Shown here: positions 1 to 7,796 of the stretch, one piece after another
Position numbering within the stretch: position 1 is the stretch's first letter
How the letters are laid out: each line of letters opens with the position of its first letter
IMG/VR virus record: IMGVR_UViG_3300034106_000633
Span: 1 to 21,789 of that record
Length of the DNA stretch: 21,789 nt
Origin: a virus
Reading direction: 5' to 3' (one strand)
Notes under the pieces: generated by a model
Database searches by the model: none
Seen by the model: the letters and a program-made list of their open reading frames with translations, nothing else
What the model was told of the DNA's origin: nothing
Made by a program: the position numbers and the translations under genes

Positions 1-759
1 TCTTCTACCTCCAATAACAATTGGTAAAGTATCTAATCCATCATAAACTTTTGAAAAACTATCATTTAAAACACCATTTAACCAAAGTTGATTTGAAAAA
101 CTATCTGAAGGAGTTTTATTTCCAGCCCAAAGCCCTAAACTATTAGATATTGGAGTTCTTGCCGTAGCATTCAATGAATTTAATTCAAAGTATTTATTTG
201 TTCCATTAAAGTTTGATGCTATCCATAATCTAAATGAATTATCAGTTCCCATTAAAACACCTTGTGAGGCTGTTCTAATATAGGTTGATATATGAACATT
301 TGTAGCACTAAGTGTTGTTGAAGGGGTTAAAAATGTGTTTGCATAACCATTTGTTCCATTTGGAGTATACCCATTCACAGTCCAAGCACCACCTCCTGAA
401 AACACCAATCTAAATGCAGCATCCAAATCGCGTGGGTCTTTAAGATTCCATTTATGCTGGGAAGCCGTAGAACCTACAAATGGATACAAAGCCTTCATTT
501 TACTCCAAATAGAATATCCTTTCAAGTCAACTACTAATTGATTAATAGCACTTTGTTGTGTTGGGTCTGTTATTGCAGCCGCTGTTATAAATGCTTCAGC
601 ATCGGGGTCAACGGGTGGCGTTGTAATTCCTACAATATCCGTTAAACCCGCCCAACTATCAGCGTGTATGTCACCCCAACCAATAGCGTTGTTTGCACCT
701 TGCCCCCAACCTATTGCGTTGTTTGCTGAACCATCACCCCAACCGTTACTATTTGCCAT
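1..759 (-). CDS. Tail-fibre or receptor-binding structural protein, 3' end cut by window edge
   Basis: An open frame starts at the ATG at 757-759 and runs off the left edge without a stop, giving at least 253 residues. The first 35 residues carry a GWG repeat (GWGDGSANNAI, GWGQGANNAI, GWGD). A short stretch with the wording KGYSIWSKMKALYPFVG and WNLKDPRDLDAAFRL follows, which I recognise from virion proteins of Bacteroidota phages. The rest is rich in Ser, Thr, Asn and Gly with beta-type patterning (for example SFRLWIASNFNGTNKYFELN), as in concanavalin/LamG-like carbohydrate-binding folds. It is the last gene of the visible operon, next to another fibre-type gene, so a role at the tail tip is likely. 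The LamG-like fold is inference; the truncation is seen directly. Confidence 0.75.
   Translation of the reverse strand, partial: MANSNGWGDGSANNAIGWGQGANNAIGWGDIHADSWAGLTDIVGITTPPVDPDAEAFITAAAITDPTQQSAINQLVVDLKGYSIWSKMKALYPFVGSTASQHKWNLKDPRDLDAAFRLVFSGGGAWTVNGYTPNGTNGYANTFLTPSTTLSATNVHISTYIRTASQGVLMGTDNSFRLWIASNFNGTNKYFELNSLNATARTPISNSLGLWAGNKTPSDSFSNQLWLNGVLNDSFSKVYDGLDTLPIVIGGRR
674..750 (-). repeat. Short tandem repeat encoding GWG...ANNAI units
   Basis: Two 23-base units (674-696 and 704-726) differ at only a few positions and lie 30 bases apart. A partial third begins at 737. They encode the GWG-x(2-3)-ANNAI repeat at the N terminus of the fibre protein. Such repeats could expand or contract by slippage or recombination. 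Confidence 0.75.
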
Positions 760-790
760 ACTTATTTAACTTATTGATTCGTGTTTTGTC

Positions 791-1771
791 CTATATGCTA
801 AATTTTCTTACTGCACGTGTATGATATCCATTAGTGTTTTTAGCAAGCGTGCCAGCTAAACCACCTTCCGTAAAACTAAAAACATTAGCCGATGTACTAT
901 TATATTCAGTGCTACTCCAATAAGAATTAGCTAATATTTCAGTAGCTCCACTAATTGAACCAAAAGAGGAATTTCCAGATAATGTTTTATTTACATTAAA
1001 TCTACTTTGCCATAGTAAATTTAATTCATCAAAAGCAGGTAAATACCAATCTGATTTGCTATTGTTTGTTGAATCTAAACACAACTTAGCTGAACCAGCT
1101 GTAAATCCTGATTGTCCAACAATAGCATTTGAATTACTTAATCCATCCCAAGTACTTTGAGCTGTTGCGCCTATTGCTGTTCCAGTTATATTGCTCCATG
1201 TTTGACTTGTACTTAAATCAGTTGTGTCAACAACTAAATAATATTGAACACCATTATCAATATATCTATGAAAAACAACTCCACCCTCAGAAGATACATA
1301 TTGTCCTATTTCATAAGTATAACCAGTTCTTGCAGTCCAGCTTAATGTACCACTTCCATTTGTTTGTAATACTTGTCCACTTGTTCCATCTGCTGTTGGC
1401 AACGTATAAGTAGTGTTGCCAGTTAAATTATTAGCAGCTCTTAAGCCTACATAATTAGTGCCGTTATCTGACAATTCCATAAACCTTAAAGGAGCTGCAT
1501 TTGAACCACTTGAATCGCCAATTAAAACAGCACCAGTTCCGTTAGGTCTTATTTGAATATTTCCATTTGAAGCACTCGTAATTTGAAATCCATTTACATC
1601 TAAGTTACCACCTAATTGTGGTGAAGTATCTAAGCTAACTTCGTTAATTTCAGCTCCAGTTACATACTTAGTATCGTAAGTAGTGCCGTTATAATCTGCT
1701 ATTGGAATTCTATCTGTGCTTTCAACCTTTGCCGCTTTCGCTGTTAGTTGACTTATCTTTACGTCCGCCAT
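791..1771 (-). CDS. Tail-fibre-type protein with C-terminal DUF1566-like domain
   Basis: The protein has 326 residues. The N terminus (MADVKISQLTAKAAK, then DRIPIADYNG) is the usual start of phage fibre proteins. Residues about 50-150 contain the NGF/IRPNGTGAV and TYTLPTADGTSGQVL wording common in trimeric fibre shafts. From about residue 150 to the end there is a DUF1566-like domain, with GGVVFH, SDWYLPAFDELNLLW, SYWSSTEYN and a final R-AVRKF. That domain is C-type-lectin-like in known members and often sits on exposed surface or receptor-binding proteins. The gene lies between the connector and the last fibre gene. Host recognition is inferred. The C-type-lectin tip also makes it a possible target of a diversity-generating retroelement, although none is visible here. 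Confidence 0.8.
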   Translation of the reverse strand: MADVKISQLTAKAAKVESTDRIPIADYNGTTYDTKYVTGAEINEVSLDTSPQLGGNLDVNGFQITSASNGNIQIRPNGTGAVLIGDSSGSNAAPLRFMELSDNGTNYVGLRAANNLTGNTTYTLPTADGTSGQVLQTNGSGTLSWTARTGYTYEIGQYVSSEGGVVFHRYIDNGVQYYLVVDTTDLSTSQTWSNITGTAIGATAQSTWDGLSNSNAIVGQSGFTAGSAKLCLDSTNNSKSDWYLPAFDELNLLWQSRFNVNKTLSGNSSFGSISGATEILANSYWSSTEYNSTSANVFSFTEGGLAGTLAKNTNGYHTRAVRKFSI

Positions 1772-1844
1772 TTATTTTGTTTAAATAAATTTGTAATTTT
1801 TTAATGTTTTCAGCCTTAGGCTTGTATTTCTTTAAATGAACCAT
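1722..1844 (-). CDS. Possible small basic protein bridging connector and fibre genes
   Basis: A 40-residue frame starts at the ATG at 1842-1844, inside the last codons of the connector gene, and ends at 1722, inside the fibre gene. It begins MVHLKKYKPKAENIKKLQIY and is strongly basic, with an amphipathic helix-like middle part. It fills the otherwise empty 60 bases between the two larger genes. The 50-base overlap with the fibre gene is long, which argues for caution. I do not recognise a family. It could be a real small virion or assembly protein, or a chance frame. Confidence 0.35.
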   Translation of the reverse strand: MVHLKKYKPKAENIKKLQIYLNKINGGRKDKSTNSESGKG

Positions 1845-2332
1845 CCAAAATAATTGTTTTGTGTGTCCGGGTACATATCCCCATTTGAATTTAAGTTATA
1901 TTCAGGAAATAAGTCTTGGTTAAAACTCATGTAATCAATAAACCTTTCCGTGTAATGCTGTGCTATTGAACGCTCTTTTTCTATTAAGAAATCAATTTCG
2001 TCTTTTTCTACGTTTGTAGCGTTCTCCGAATTGTGTTTAAATACGCCTTTATTAGCGATTGTATAAGCCGCAAAGGGTAAATACTCAACCATTGCCCAAT
2101 GTATCAGCATAGGCTTTATATAAGTCGTTACAAGCGTTAAATAATTACCACCTAAATCATCGTTTACAATATCATCTTTTATTTTGTCTAATAACTTAGT
2201 GCCTAAGTATGTTTGAATGTGAATATCTTGAGCGACCTTAATCCATTGAATAAAGTTATCCGTGTCTACGTTGCCATTCATGGCTGTAAACTTCACGATG
2301 TCATCTCTTGTTATAAGTAATGCTTCTGCCAT
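1832..2332 (-). CDS. Head-tail connector-like protein (DUF6712-like)
   Basis: I chose the ATG at 2330-2332, one base after the portal stop codon (2334-2336). This gives 166 residues starting MAEALLITRDDIVKFTAM. A start at 2368 would add 12 residues but overlap the portal gene. The mainly helical protein has the order LLITRDDIVKF, DNFIQWIKVAQDIHIQTYLG, TYIKPMLIHWAMVEYLPF and, near the end, IDYMSFNQDLFPEYN. This pattern resembles the DUF6712 proteins of Bacteroidota phages, which sit beside portal genes and look like gp6-type adaptor proteins joining portal to tail. Its place directly after the portal supports a connector role. The family match is from memory of the motif pattern. Confidence 0.65.
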   Translation of the reverse strand: MAEALLITRDDIVKFTAMNGNVDTDNFIQWIKVAQDIHIQTYLGTKLLDKIKDDIVNDDLGGNYLTLVTTYIKPMLIHWAMVEYLPFAAYTIANKGVFKHNSENATNVEKDEIDFLIEKERSIAQHYTERFIDYMSFNQDLFPEYNLNSNGDMYPDTQNNYFGWFI

Positions 2333-2333
2333 C

Positions 2334-4079
2334 TTATTTTCTATAATATCCTCTGTCCTCTCGGTCAATCATTCTTTGACTTACCAAACTTGGATTTTTA
2401 ACTACATAACCTAATTTCTCTGCTTTACGCCCAGCAATTTGTTTAGCTGTGTTTACATCAATAGCTTGACCCTCAAACGTTGCATAAACTCTTTTATTCC
2501 AGCGATGATAACAATTAGGACCACCTTTATACAACCATACTGAATATGTCGAAGCTCCATCAATTCCAAAACCAGCATTAACTGGCTGACTTCCCATTTT
2601 TATAATGTCCTCTTTTCGATAAAGTTTATTTGCCCTCATCATGGATTTGCAAAATTCACGTCCATTTTCTTTTCTTTCTCCAGTGTAAACATACCGAGTT
2701 AAAAATTTAACGCCATCAATAACCGCATCTTGTCCACTTCGCAAATTAGGTCTCGGATCTCCAGTTGAAACTAAATTAACAACCTTAGATAATAAACTTT
2801 GTTTAGGCTCTTTGCTTAATATCTCGTTGTCTTTGTCATCTGTATCGTAGTCAACTTCGTGTTCATCTATTAATATCCAGTCAGGATTTTCATCCTCACC
2901 TAAATCAATTAACGCTTGAGCAATTTTATCACTTTGTGAACTTAATTCAGTTCCTGTTTCTTCAGCTACCTGCTCTTCTGTTTGGGCGTTTTCTAAGTCC
3001 ATAAACTCCAAAGGCTGTAAAGTCTTAAAGAATAACTTTAACGAAATTCCATTGTAAGCCAATATCCTATCAAAAGCTTCAAGTAATTCATCTTGCATAG
3101 GTTTAATAACCATGTTGTCAAACAAAATACTTGAATTTTTAAGTTCATCAGCATTCGAACTAAAACCCGTTGACGTTGCAATACCAAATAAAAGCGGACT
3201 TGTTACGTTATGACCTAACATAATCTTACGTAAACACTCCTCACTTAAATACGAATAGTGTTCAGGTGCGTCGTTTAATGGAATATCATCTACGGTTGTT
3301 TTGCTTGTTTCACTTGCATTAAATGCTACAATAGTTCGTAGTCCTTTAGAACCCGTTAATTGTGCGTTTACTTTGTTTGTAATGATACTTTGTTGCTCTT
3401 CAGTAGGAATACCATTGTTGAAGTTTATAACCTTTGTACCGCTGAATCCATGTTGAACTTCATTTATTAAATAGTCTGCTATTTCTTCCTCAAGTTTAGC
3501 ATAAGGAACCGCACCTTGATAATCAGGGTATGCGTAATACTTCATTCCAACCGTGTAAGGCTTTACGTAAAGTATTTCTATTTGTTCGTTTGAATATCCG
3601 TAAGCAGGTATTCTTTTAGGTGCGTACTTTTTAACATCTTGCCAATTATCTGAATAGTAATAACCTTCCACTTCGCCGTCTTTATTACACTTTTCAGCAC
3701 GTAATAAATTAACAGGCATATGGTAAGCCTTTAAAATTCTTTTACGGTCTTTTGAATAATGAACTTGAATAGAGCACTGCCCTAACATCTTTCTATCGAC
3801 TACTAACTTACGAACGCAATCAGGATGTAATAAAGCCATCATTTGAGCGTACTCATTTGGCTTTTTACTTGCATCTAACGCACTTAAACCACGTCCATAA
3901 ACCAATCTACTTATATTGTTTATTATTGCGTTATTTGTCGTAGAATACGTGTATCTGTCAATTAAGTATTGAAAGTAATTATTGTCCTCCCCGAACTCAA
4001 CCCAATTATCTCTTTTTGATTCTTGAATTACTGGCGTTTGGTATGAACTTAAATTAATAATATGTATGTTATCACTCAT
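2334..4079 (-). CDS. Phage portal protein with extra C-terminal domain
   Basis: The protein has 581 residues. Residues about 1-370 show portal features. They begin with NWVEFGEDNNYFQYLIDRY and NAIINNISRLVYGRGL, followed by the helical stem region DAPEHYSYLSEECLRKIMLG and then HNVTSPLLFGI and MQDELLEAFDRIL. The portal forms the dodecameric ring at one capsid vertex through which DNA is packaged. An acidic linker (about 370-425) leads to a separate C-terminal domain (about 430-581) containing RYVYTGERKENGREFCKSMM, VNAGFGIDGASTYSVWLYKGG and NCYHRWNKRVY. I recognise that domain from other phage head-assembly proteins, but its function is not known to me. The start overlaps the preceding stop by 8 bases. 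The gene follows the major capsid gene, although portals usually precede it. Confidence 0.85.
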   Translation of the reverse strand: MSDNIHIINLSSYQTPVIQESKRDNWVEFGEDNNYFQYLIDRYTYSTTNNAIINNISRLVYGRGLSALDASKKPNEYAQMMALLHPDCVRKLVVDRKMLGQCSIQVHYSKDRKRILKAYHMPVNLLRAEKCNKDGEVEGYYYSDNWQDVKKYAPKRIPAYGYSNEQIEILYVKPYTVGMKYYAYPDYQGAVPYAKLEEEIADYLINEVQHGFSGTKVINFNNGIPTEEQQSIITNKVNAQLTGSKGLRTIVAFNASETSKTTVDDIPLNDAPEHYSYLSEECLRKIMLGHNVTSPLLFGIATSTGFSSNADELKNSSILFDNMVIKPMQDELLEAFDRILAYNGISLKLFFKTLQPLEFMDLENAQTEEQVAEETGTELSSQSDKIAQALIDLGEDENPDWILIDEHEVDYDTDDKDNEILSKEPKQSLLSKVVNLVSTGDPRPNLRSGQDAVIDGVKFLTRYVYTGERKENGREFCKSMMRANKLYRKEDIIKMGSQPVNAGFGIDGASTYSVWLYKGGPNCYHRWNKRVYATFEGQAIDVNTAKQIAGRKAEKLGYVVKNPSLVSQRMIDREDRGYYRK

Positions 4080-4404
4080 AAACTATAAAAGTATTTGCAG
4101 TTGTATTTGAAGTATATTGCCCGTTGTTAACCGAGAAAGTAACTATCGGTTGATCGGTGCAAAATATCCTATCACGGTAAACGATGTTTGTTCCGTCTTT
4201 TAGTACTAAATTGTAAAAATGATTTTCAACTAATTCAACCTCAACCTCCATTGTAGAATAATAATCTCCTGCCGTAAATTCCCACTCTTCAACAACCGTT
4301 GTTTCATTGGTTTGGTCGTCCGTTATTTCAACAGTATCGAAGTCTCCATTTCGCGGAATTAAAGCGAATGTTTGCGCATTTGTTGAAGTAGTTAAAACTA
4401 TCAT
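4072..4404 (-). CDS. Small conserved virion-region protein, function unknown
   Basis: The protein has 110 residues and is acidic and beta-rich in appearance, with alternating hydrophobic residues (YYSTMEVEVELVENHFYNLVL, then TNIVYRDRIFCTDQPIVTFSV). There is no signal peptide, membrane segment or catalytic motif. It sits between the tail-tube-like gene and the portal gene, overlaps the portal start by 8 bases, and follows a terminator at 4443-4469. Its start is the ATG at 4402-4404. A small virion or head-tail interface protein is a reasonable guess from position only. Confidence 0.65.
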   Translation of the reverse strand: MIVLTTSTNAQTFALIPRNGDFDTVEITDDQTNETTVVEEWEFTAGDYYSTMEVEVELVENHFYNLVLKDGTNIVYRDRIFCTDQPIVTFSVNNGQYTSNTTANTFIVYE

Positions 4405-4442
4405 ACTTTATTAACTTAAAACACTTCAAATTGTTTCTTAAA

Positions 4443-4469
4443 TAAAAAACCCCACCTAAAAAGGCAGGG
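4443..4469 (-). terminator. Intrinsic terminator after the tail-tube-like gene
   Basis: On the minus strand, CCCTGCCT (4469-4462) can pair with AGGTGGGG (4457-4450), giving 8 pairs including two G-U. The loop is TTTT and a run of T follows (4449 to about 4443). It lies in the 93-base gap between the genes ending at 4498 and starting at 4404. Confidence 0.85.
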
Positions 4470-4497
4470 TCTTAAACCTATTTATGGAAAGGCAATC

Positions 4498-5070
4498 TTA
4501 ATTACTTACAATTAAAGCATCATTAACCCCATCAGTAAAGATTTCAGATAATTCAGTTTCGTTTGTGCAATCCAAGAAATTAGCAGGTATTCTTTCCATT
4601 CCTGTGAATGTTAAGTTATATCCGTTGAAGTCACCCATTGCAGTTCCTGAAGATACAGTTCCAGCAGTAACGTCACAGCCTTGGTCTAAACCAGCCATAA
4701 AATATTGGTGGTCTCTTGTTTCAACAACGATTCTTGGTCGTCCGTAAGCCAACAATTTAACATTCTTATGTGTAGCAATGTCCTGTTTTTTTAATTGTAC
4801 AGTCAAAACCTGCTCAAAAAACGTTGTTCCGTTGTCTCTTGACGTTTGAATAGTTTGTTCAAAACCATTTGCGCCTTTTAATTCGTACTTGTAAAGAGAT
4901 ACACGGGCATCTGCTGGCCATGAATCAATTACATCTGAATTTGCCCCAGTATCTTTATAAACAACGTCCTCTAAATTTAAAGCACCGTAGTTAATAAAGT
5001 AAATATTTAGAAGTCCTGAAATTGCATCCTTGCACGCTTCTAATCTTCCGTTTGCTATATCGCAGCTCAT
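4498..5070 (-). CDS. Probable major tail tube protein
   Basis: The protein has 190 residues and begins MSCDIANGRLEACKDAISGL followed by NIYFINYG. Later parts are ARVSLYKYELKGANGFEQTI, TTFFEQVLTVQLKKQD and, near the end, YNLTFTGMERIPANFLD. The mixed beta pattern and the final TGMER-PANF segment resemble a tail-tube family I know from Bacteroidota siphoviruses. Tube proteins stack in rings around the tape measure. The gene lies right after the capsid gene and is flanked by terminators on both sides (5095-5124 and 4443-4469), as suits a very abundant virion protein. A different tail or capsid-surface role cannot be excluded. Confidence 0.6.
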   Translation of the reverse strand: MSCDIANGRLEACKDAISGLLNIYFINYGALNLEDVVYKDTGANSDVIDSWPADARVSLYKYELKGANGFEQTIQTSRDNGTTFFEQVLTVQLKKQDIATHKNVKLLAYGRPRIVVETRDHQYFMAGLDQGCDVTAGTVSSGTAMGDFNGYNLTFTGMERIPANFLDCTNETELSEIFTDGVNDALIVSN

Positions 5071-5094
5071 TTTATTATTTTTTTAATGTTAAAC

Positions 5095-5124
5095 AAAAAA
5101 GGGTGGCGTATATTTCACCACCCT
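5095..5124 (-). terminator. Intrinsic terminator after the major capsid gene
   Basis: On the minus strand, AGGGTGG (5124-5118) pairs perfectly with CCACCCT (5106-5100), with an 11-base loop, and six T run from 5100 to 5095. It lies between the capsid stop (5144) and the next start (5070). Confidence 0.88.
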
Positions 5125-5143
5125 CGCTTATAGTTTAGTTTGA

Positions 5144-6094
5144 TTAGTTAGCTGAATTTACGATTCCGTAAGTAACCAAGTCGGAAGCAAAACCGTATTT
5201 AGCGTCAGCAGTAAATCGCATAACTACTCGTACGTTTTGAGAACCGTCGATGTCACCCATATCAATAACCTTAACTTCGTTCATATCATTCATCAAACCA
5301 GTTGCAAAATACAAGTTTGAAGTTTGAGAAAGAAGTGCAGTGTTTGAAGCAAGTCCGTTAGCTAAGAATATTTTAACACCGTCAAAATACAAGTCATTCA
5401 ATACTTGGTTTGTTCCTTTGTTATCGTAACCGTTAGCACCTACACCAGCAGCAGCAAAACCACCCAACGCACGAACGTAAGCTCTATAAATGTTGTTAGA
5501 AACATAAAGAACTAAATCCTCTTTTCCGTACAATGCAGCAGGTAAAGCGTCAACGATAGAACCTAATTGTGCAATAACGTTTGTAGCATCAACAGTAGTA
5601 CCCGCAATTTCTTGAGCAGCAGGTAAAGCAGCGTCAGTAGTTAATTGTGTCATGATTCCAGCAAATTGTCCAGCTGTTGCGTTAACACCTCTCCAAATTG
5701 AAGTCTCCATTCCAGCAGCAACTTTCTCAGCAGCGTGTGCAATTAAGAAATCAGCGAAAGACTTAGGCAATACATCGAATGCAGAGTAACCCATTTGGAT
5801 AGCATCCCAGTCAGCTCTAAAGTCAGCCTTACATAATTGTAGGTTAACTTGGAATGATTCAGGTTGAAGAACTCGCTCTGTTAAAGTTACAGTAGAAGTT
5901 GGATCAAAATCACAAGTTGCATTTTTGATGATGTCATCAGTAGCTACTCTTTTGATAACTTGTTTGTATTTAACGTTAGGCATGATAGTAATACCGCCTT
6001 TTTCTAAAGTTGGAGCTGACAATAAAGCAGCTGCAATATACTTACCTGCGAACTCGCCAGCGTAAGTAGTTGTAATTGATTGTGTTGTACTCAT
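5144..6094 (-). CDS. Major capsid protein
   Basis: The protein has 316 residues. It starts MSTTQSITTTYAGEFAGKYI, followed by LEKGGITIMPNVKYKQVIKR. The middle includes FQVNLQLCKADFRADWDAIQ, and then DFLIAHAAEKVAAGMETSIW in a long helix. The later part has DLVLYVSNNIYRAYVRALGG, VKIFLANGLASNTALLSQTS, NLYFATGLMNDMNEVKVIDM and VRVVMRFTADAKYGF. The order of a long helix, a domain with YVS-N-YRAY, and a final beta strand with R-V-RF-AD--YG is what I expect of HK97-fold capsid proteins in Bacteroidota phages. Context agrees: protease, scaffold-like and decoration-like genes come just before it, and a strong terminator follows. The leader before the ATG is pure A/T. Confidence 0.85.
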   Translation of the reverse strand: MSTTQSITTTYAGEFAGKYIAAALLSAPTLEKGGITIMPNVKYKQVIKRVATDDIIKNATCDFDPTSTVTLTERVLQPESFQVNLQLCKADFRADWDAIQMGYSAFDVLPKSFADFLIAHAAEKVAAGMETSIWRGVNATAGQFAGIMTQLTTDAALPAAQEIAGTTVDATNVIAQLGSIVDALPAALYGKEDLVLYVSNNIYRAYVRALGGFAAAGVGANGYDNKGTNQVLNDLYFDGVKIFLANGLASNTALLSQTSNLYFATGLMNDMNEVKVIDMGDIDGSQNVRVVMRFTADAKYGFASDLVTYGIVNSAN

Positions 6095-6117
6095 TTTATT
6101 TTAATTTTTTAAATTAT

Positions 6118-6540
6118 TTATACTACTGTTAATGTAATTGCTCCAGCAGCAGTTCCCAATCCGAAAACATACCAGTTAGAACCGTCACCATGTAATTCTA
6201 CGAAGTCACCGATTGTGTCAGCTGAAGCTGAAAATGTAATCGTGTTTTCGTCTGCTCCCGGTACGTTAACGCTGTTTACGATAACACCACCTTGGATTTT
6301 GTTTGAAGCCGCTTTAATAGTCCATGCAGTAGTTGCAAATAATGCACCAACTACAAACTTATAAGATTGACCAGCTCCGTCAGCAACAGCAGGAAGTGAT
6401 ATTTGCGCACCTGCAGCAGCGTTAAGAATAAATACTTTACCGCTATCTTCAGCAGTTAAAGTTGTTGCACCTGTCAATGTTTCAACTACGCCTACTTGAC
6501 GTAAAGAATCATTCGAAATGCTTGTGAATGTTGTACTCAT
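6118..6540 (-). CDS. Capsid decoration (cement)-like protein
   Basis: The protein has 140 residues, is rich in Ala, Gly, Thr and Ser, and has no Cys. It shows short beta strands such as GKVFILNAAAGAQISLP, GQSYKFVVGALFATTAWTIK and DFVELHGDGSNWYVFGLG. The end strand pattern (F-E-HGDGSNW-V) is like that of phage head-fibre or decoration proteins that trimerise on the capsid surface. It lies 23 bases before the capsid gene and after the scaffold-like gene, the usual place for a decoration gene. The role is inferred from composition and position. Confidence 0.6.
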   Translation of the reverse strand: MSTTFTSISNDSLRQVGVVETLTGATTLTAEDSGKVFILNAAAGAQISLPAVADGAGQSYKFVVGALFATTAWTIKAASNKIQGGVIVNSVNVPGADENTITFSASADTIGDFVELHGDGSNWYVFGLGTAAGAITLTVV

Positions 6541-6560
6541 TTTTTTTGTTTTTTAAATTA

Positions 6561-7145
6561 TTACTTATTTATTTTGTTCATTACTGAATCCATAATTGTG
6601 CGAGGTCTTTTTGAAGCTATTTTAATAACCTCTACTTTGTTCTCGTTTTCAGGATTAAAAGAAATTGGTTTAACTTCTTCTTCGATAGCTAACTCAACTT
6701 CCGTTTCTTTAACCTCTTTTAATTTGCTTAGTTCAGCTTTTAAAGTTTCGTTTTCTTCTTTTAGTTTTTCTATTTCACTAAAGAAAGTTTCTTTAACTAC
6801 TGATTCGATAGTTTTCTTAGCAGTTGGTTTTGAAGTTTCCATTTCTTCCTTTTTCTCGGTTTCAACTTCTACCTCAGCTTCAGGCTCTTCAATTTCTTCT
6901 TCTTTTTCTTTAACTTCGGAAATAACACCCTCTTCTACTACTATTAACATACGTCCATCTTCGAACTCATATTCACCTATTGGCAAAGGTATTTTTTGTT
7001 CATCTTCCGTTACGATAAATACTTCGTTACCTGCTTCGAATGAGTCAGCTTCTAAAACTGTTACACCATCCATTAATTTCATTTGCTCAAGTTTTACTTC
7101 CATTCCGAGTAAAGTTTTGATTTGGTTTATTAAGCTATTTTTCAT
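6561..7145 (-). CDS. Scaffold-like acidic coiled-coil protein
   Basis: The protein has 194 residues. Residues about 20-75 form a small beta-type domain (GVTVLEADSFEAGNEVFIV, KIPLPIGEYEFEDGRMLIV). Residues about 78-105 are almost all Glu, Val and Lys. Residues about 115-150 are heptad-like (FFSEIEKLKEENETLKAELS). The C terminus is basic and conserved-looking, with RPRTIMDSVMNKINK. An acidic coiled coil with a basic tail just ahead of decoration and capsid genes fits a scaffold that binds capsid protein during procapsid assembly. The antisense strand of this biased sequence also makes a long frame, which I reject. Confidence 0.6.
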   Translation of the reverse strand: MKNSLINQIKTLLGMEVKLEQMKLMDGVTVLEADSFEAGNEVFIVTEDEQKIPLPIGEYEFEDGRMLIVVEEGVISEVKEKEEEIEEPEAEVEVETEKKEEMETSKPTAKKTIESVVKETFFSEIEKLKEENETLKAELSKLKEVKETEVELAIEEEVKPISFNPENENKVEVIKIASKRPRTIMDSVMNKINK

Positions 7146-7155
7146 TTTTATTTAT

Positions 7156-7545
7156 TTAAAGGTTTTTAATGTTAGCGTCAATAGCATTTGCCAACTTAAA
7201 TAAATTAGCAGCTTTTGTTTTTATTCCTTTTGCAAATCCCGGTAAATTAGTAACAGATGCTGGAGCTTGTAATCCCAATGCTTTTGCTTCGGTAATTGTG
7301 CTGTTCGCATCTTTAATAAAAGCTTCGGAAAGTACATTTAATGATTTTCCTAAATTATTTAAACCCATTTTAGCATCATTTATAGCTTTTACATATCTTG
7401 AAGCTTCATTTGATTTAGCTAATAAATCAGCGTATTGTTTTTCAATTTCTTGAACTGACTTAAACATTGCTAATTCAACTTCGTGTTTTTCCAATTCCAC
7501 TTGATTAGAAAATAGTTTTTCGTAAACTGCTTTTTGTGTGTTCAT
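7156..7545 (-). CDS. Small helical protein of the head-assembly region
   Basis: The protein has 129 residues and is predicted by eye to be nearly all helix, with heptad spacing in the first 75 residues (VELEKHEVELAMFKSVQEIE, then KQYADLLAKSNEASRYVKAI). The C-terminal half is rich in Ala and Lys (GFAKGIKTKAANLFKLANAI). There is no signal peptide or membrane segment. It ends 10 bases before the scaffold-like gene. The coiled coil suggests an assembly or scaffold partner. I remember similar proteins in flavobacterial phages but know no function for them. Confidence 0.6.
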   Translation of the reverse strand: MNTQKAVYEKLFSNQVELEKHEVELAMFKSVQEIEKQYADLLAKSNEASRYVKAINDAKMGLNNLGKSLNVLSEAFIKDANSTITEAKALGLQAPASVTNLPGFAKGIKTKAANLFKLANAIDANIKNL

Positions 7546-7594
7546 TTTTATAACGTTTAACTTATTAACTTTTGAATTTATACTTGTTCCTTTT

Positions 7595-7795
7595 TTATCC
7601 GTTTTGTCGTACTATCGTGCGTACTCCGTCTATTTCTGTAATCGTTACGTTTTGTGGCGTTACACTGGCTGTTTTGCCTATCCCTTGCGCTTGTAAACTT
7701 CCGTCGCAACATTCCTTAGAGTATTTTCCGTCTTTACATAAACAACCCCTTTTGCCACCTCGTGGGCTAACTTTACTTAGTGTTTTTTCTGCCAT
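7595..7795 (-). CDS. Small Cys-rich conserved phage protein
   Basis: The protein has 66 residues. Its core is SPRGGKRGCLCKDGKYSKEC followed by CDGSLQAQGIG, with four Cys in a CxC...CC arrangement and many basic residues. I recognise this RGCLCKD-x-YS-x-CCDG pattern as a recurrent small protein in head modules of Bacteroidota phages. The Cys set could bind a metal ion. The start codon lies one base after the protease stop, so translation is probably coupled. Its exact role is unknown. Confidence 0.7.
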   Translation of the reverse strand: MAEKTLSKVSPRGGKRGCLCKDGKYSKECCDGSLQAQGIGKTASVTPQNVTITEIDGVRTIVRQNG

Positions 7796-7796
7796 G

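Noticed and set aside
2333-2368. Upstream start at 2368 for the connector-like gene
   Set aside because: It would overlap the portal gene by 35 bases and add residues unlike the family start. The ATG at 2332, one base after the portal stop, fits better.
6574-7203. Plus-strand open frame of 209 codons
   Set aside because: It lies opposite the Glu/Lys-rich scaffold-like gene. Its Ser/Phe-rich, low-complexity sequence is what the complement of that bias produces, and it has no leader or neighbour on that strand.
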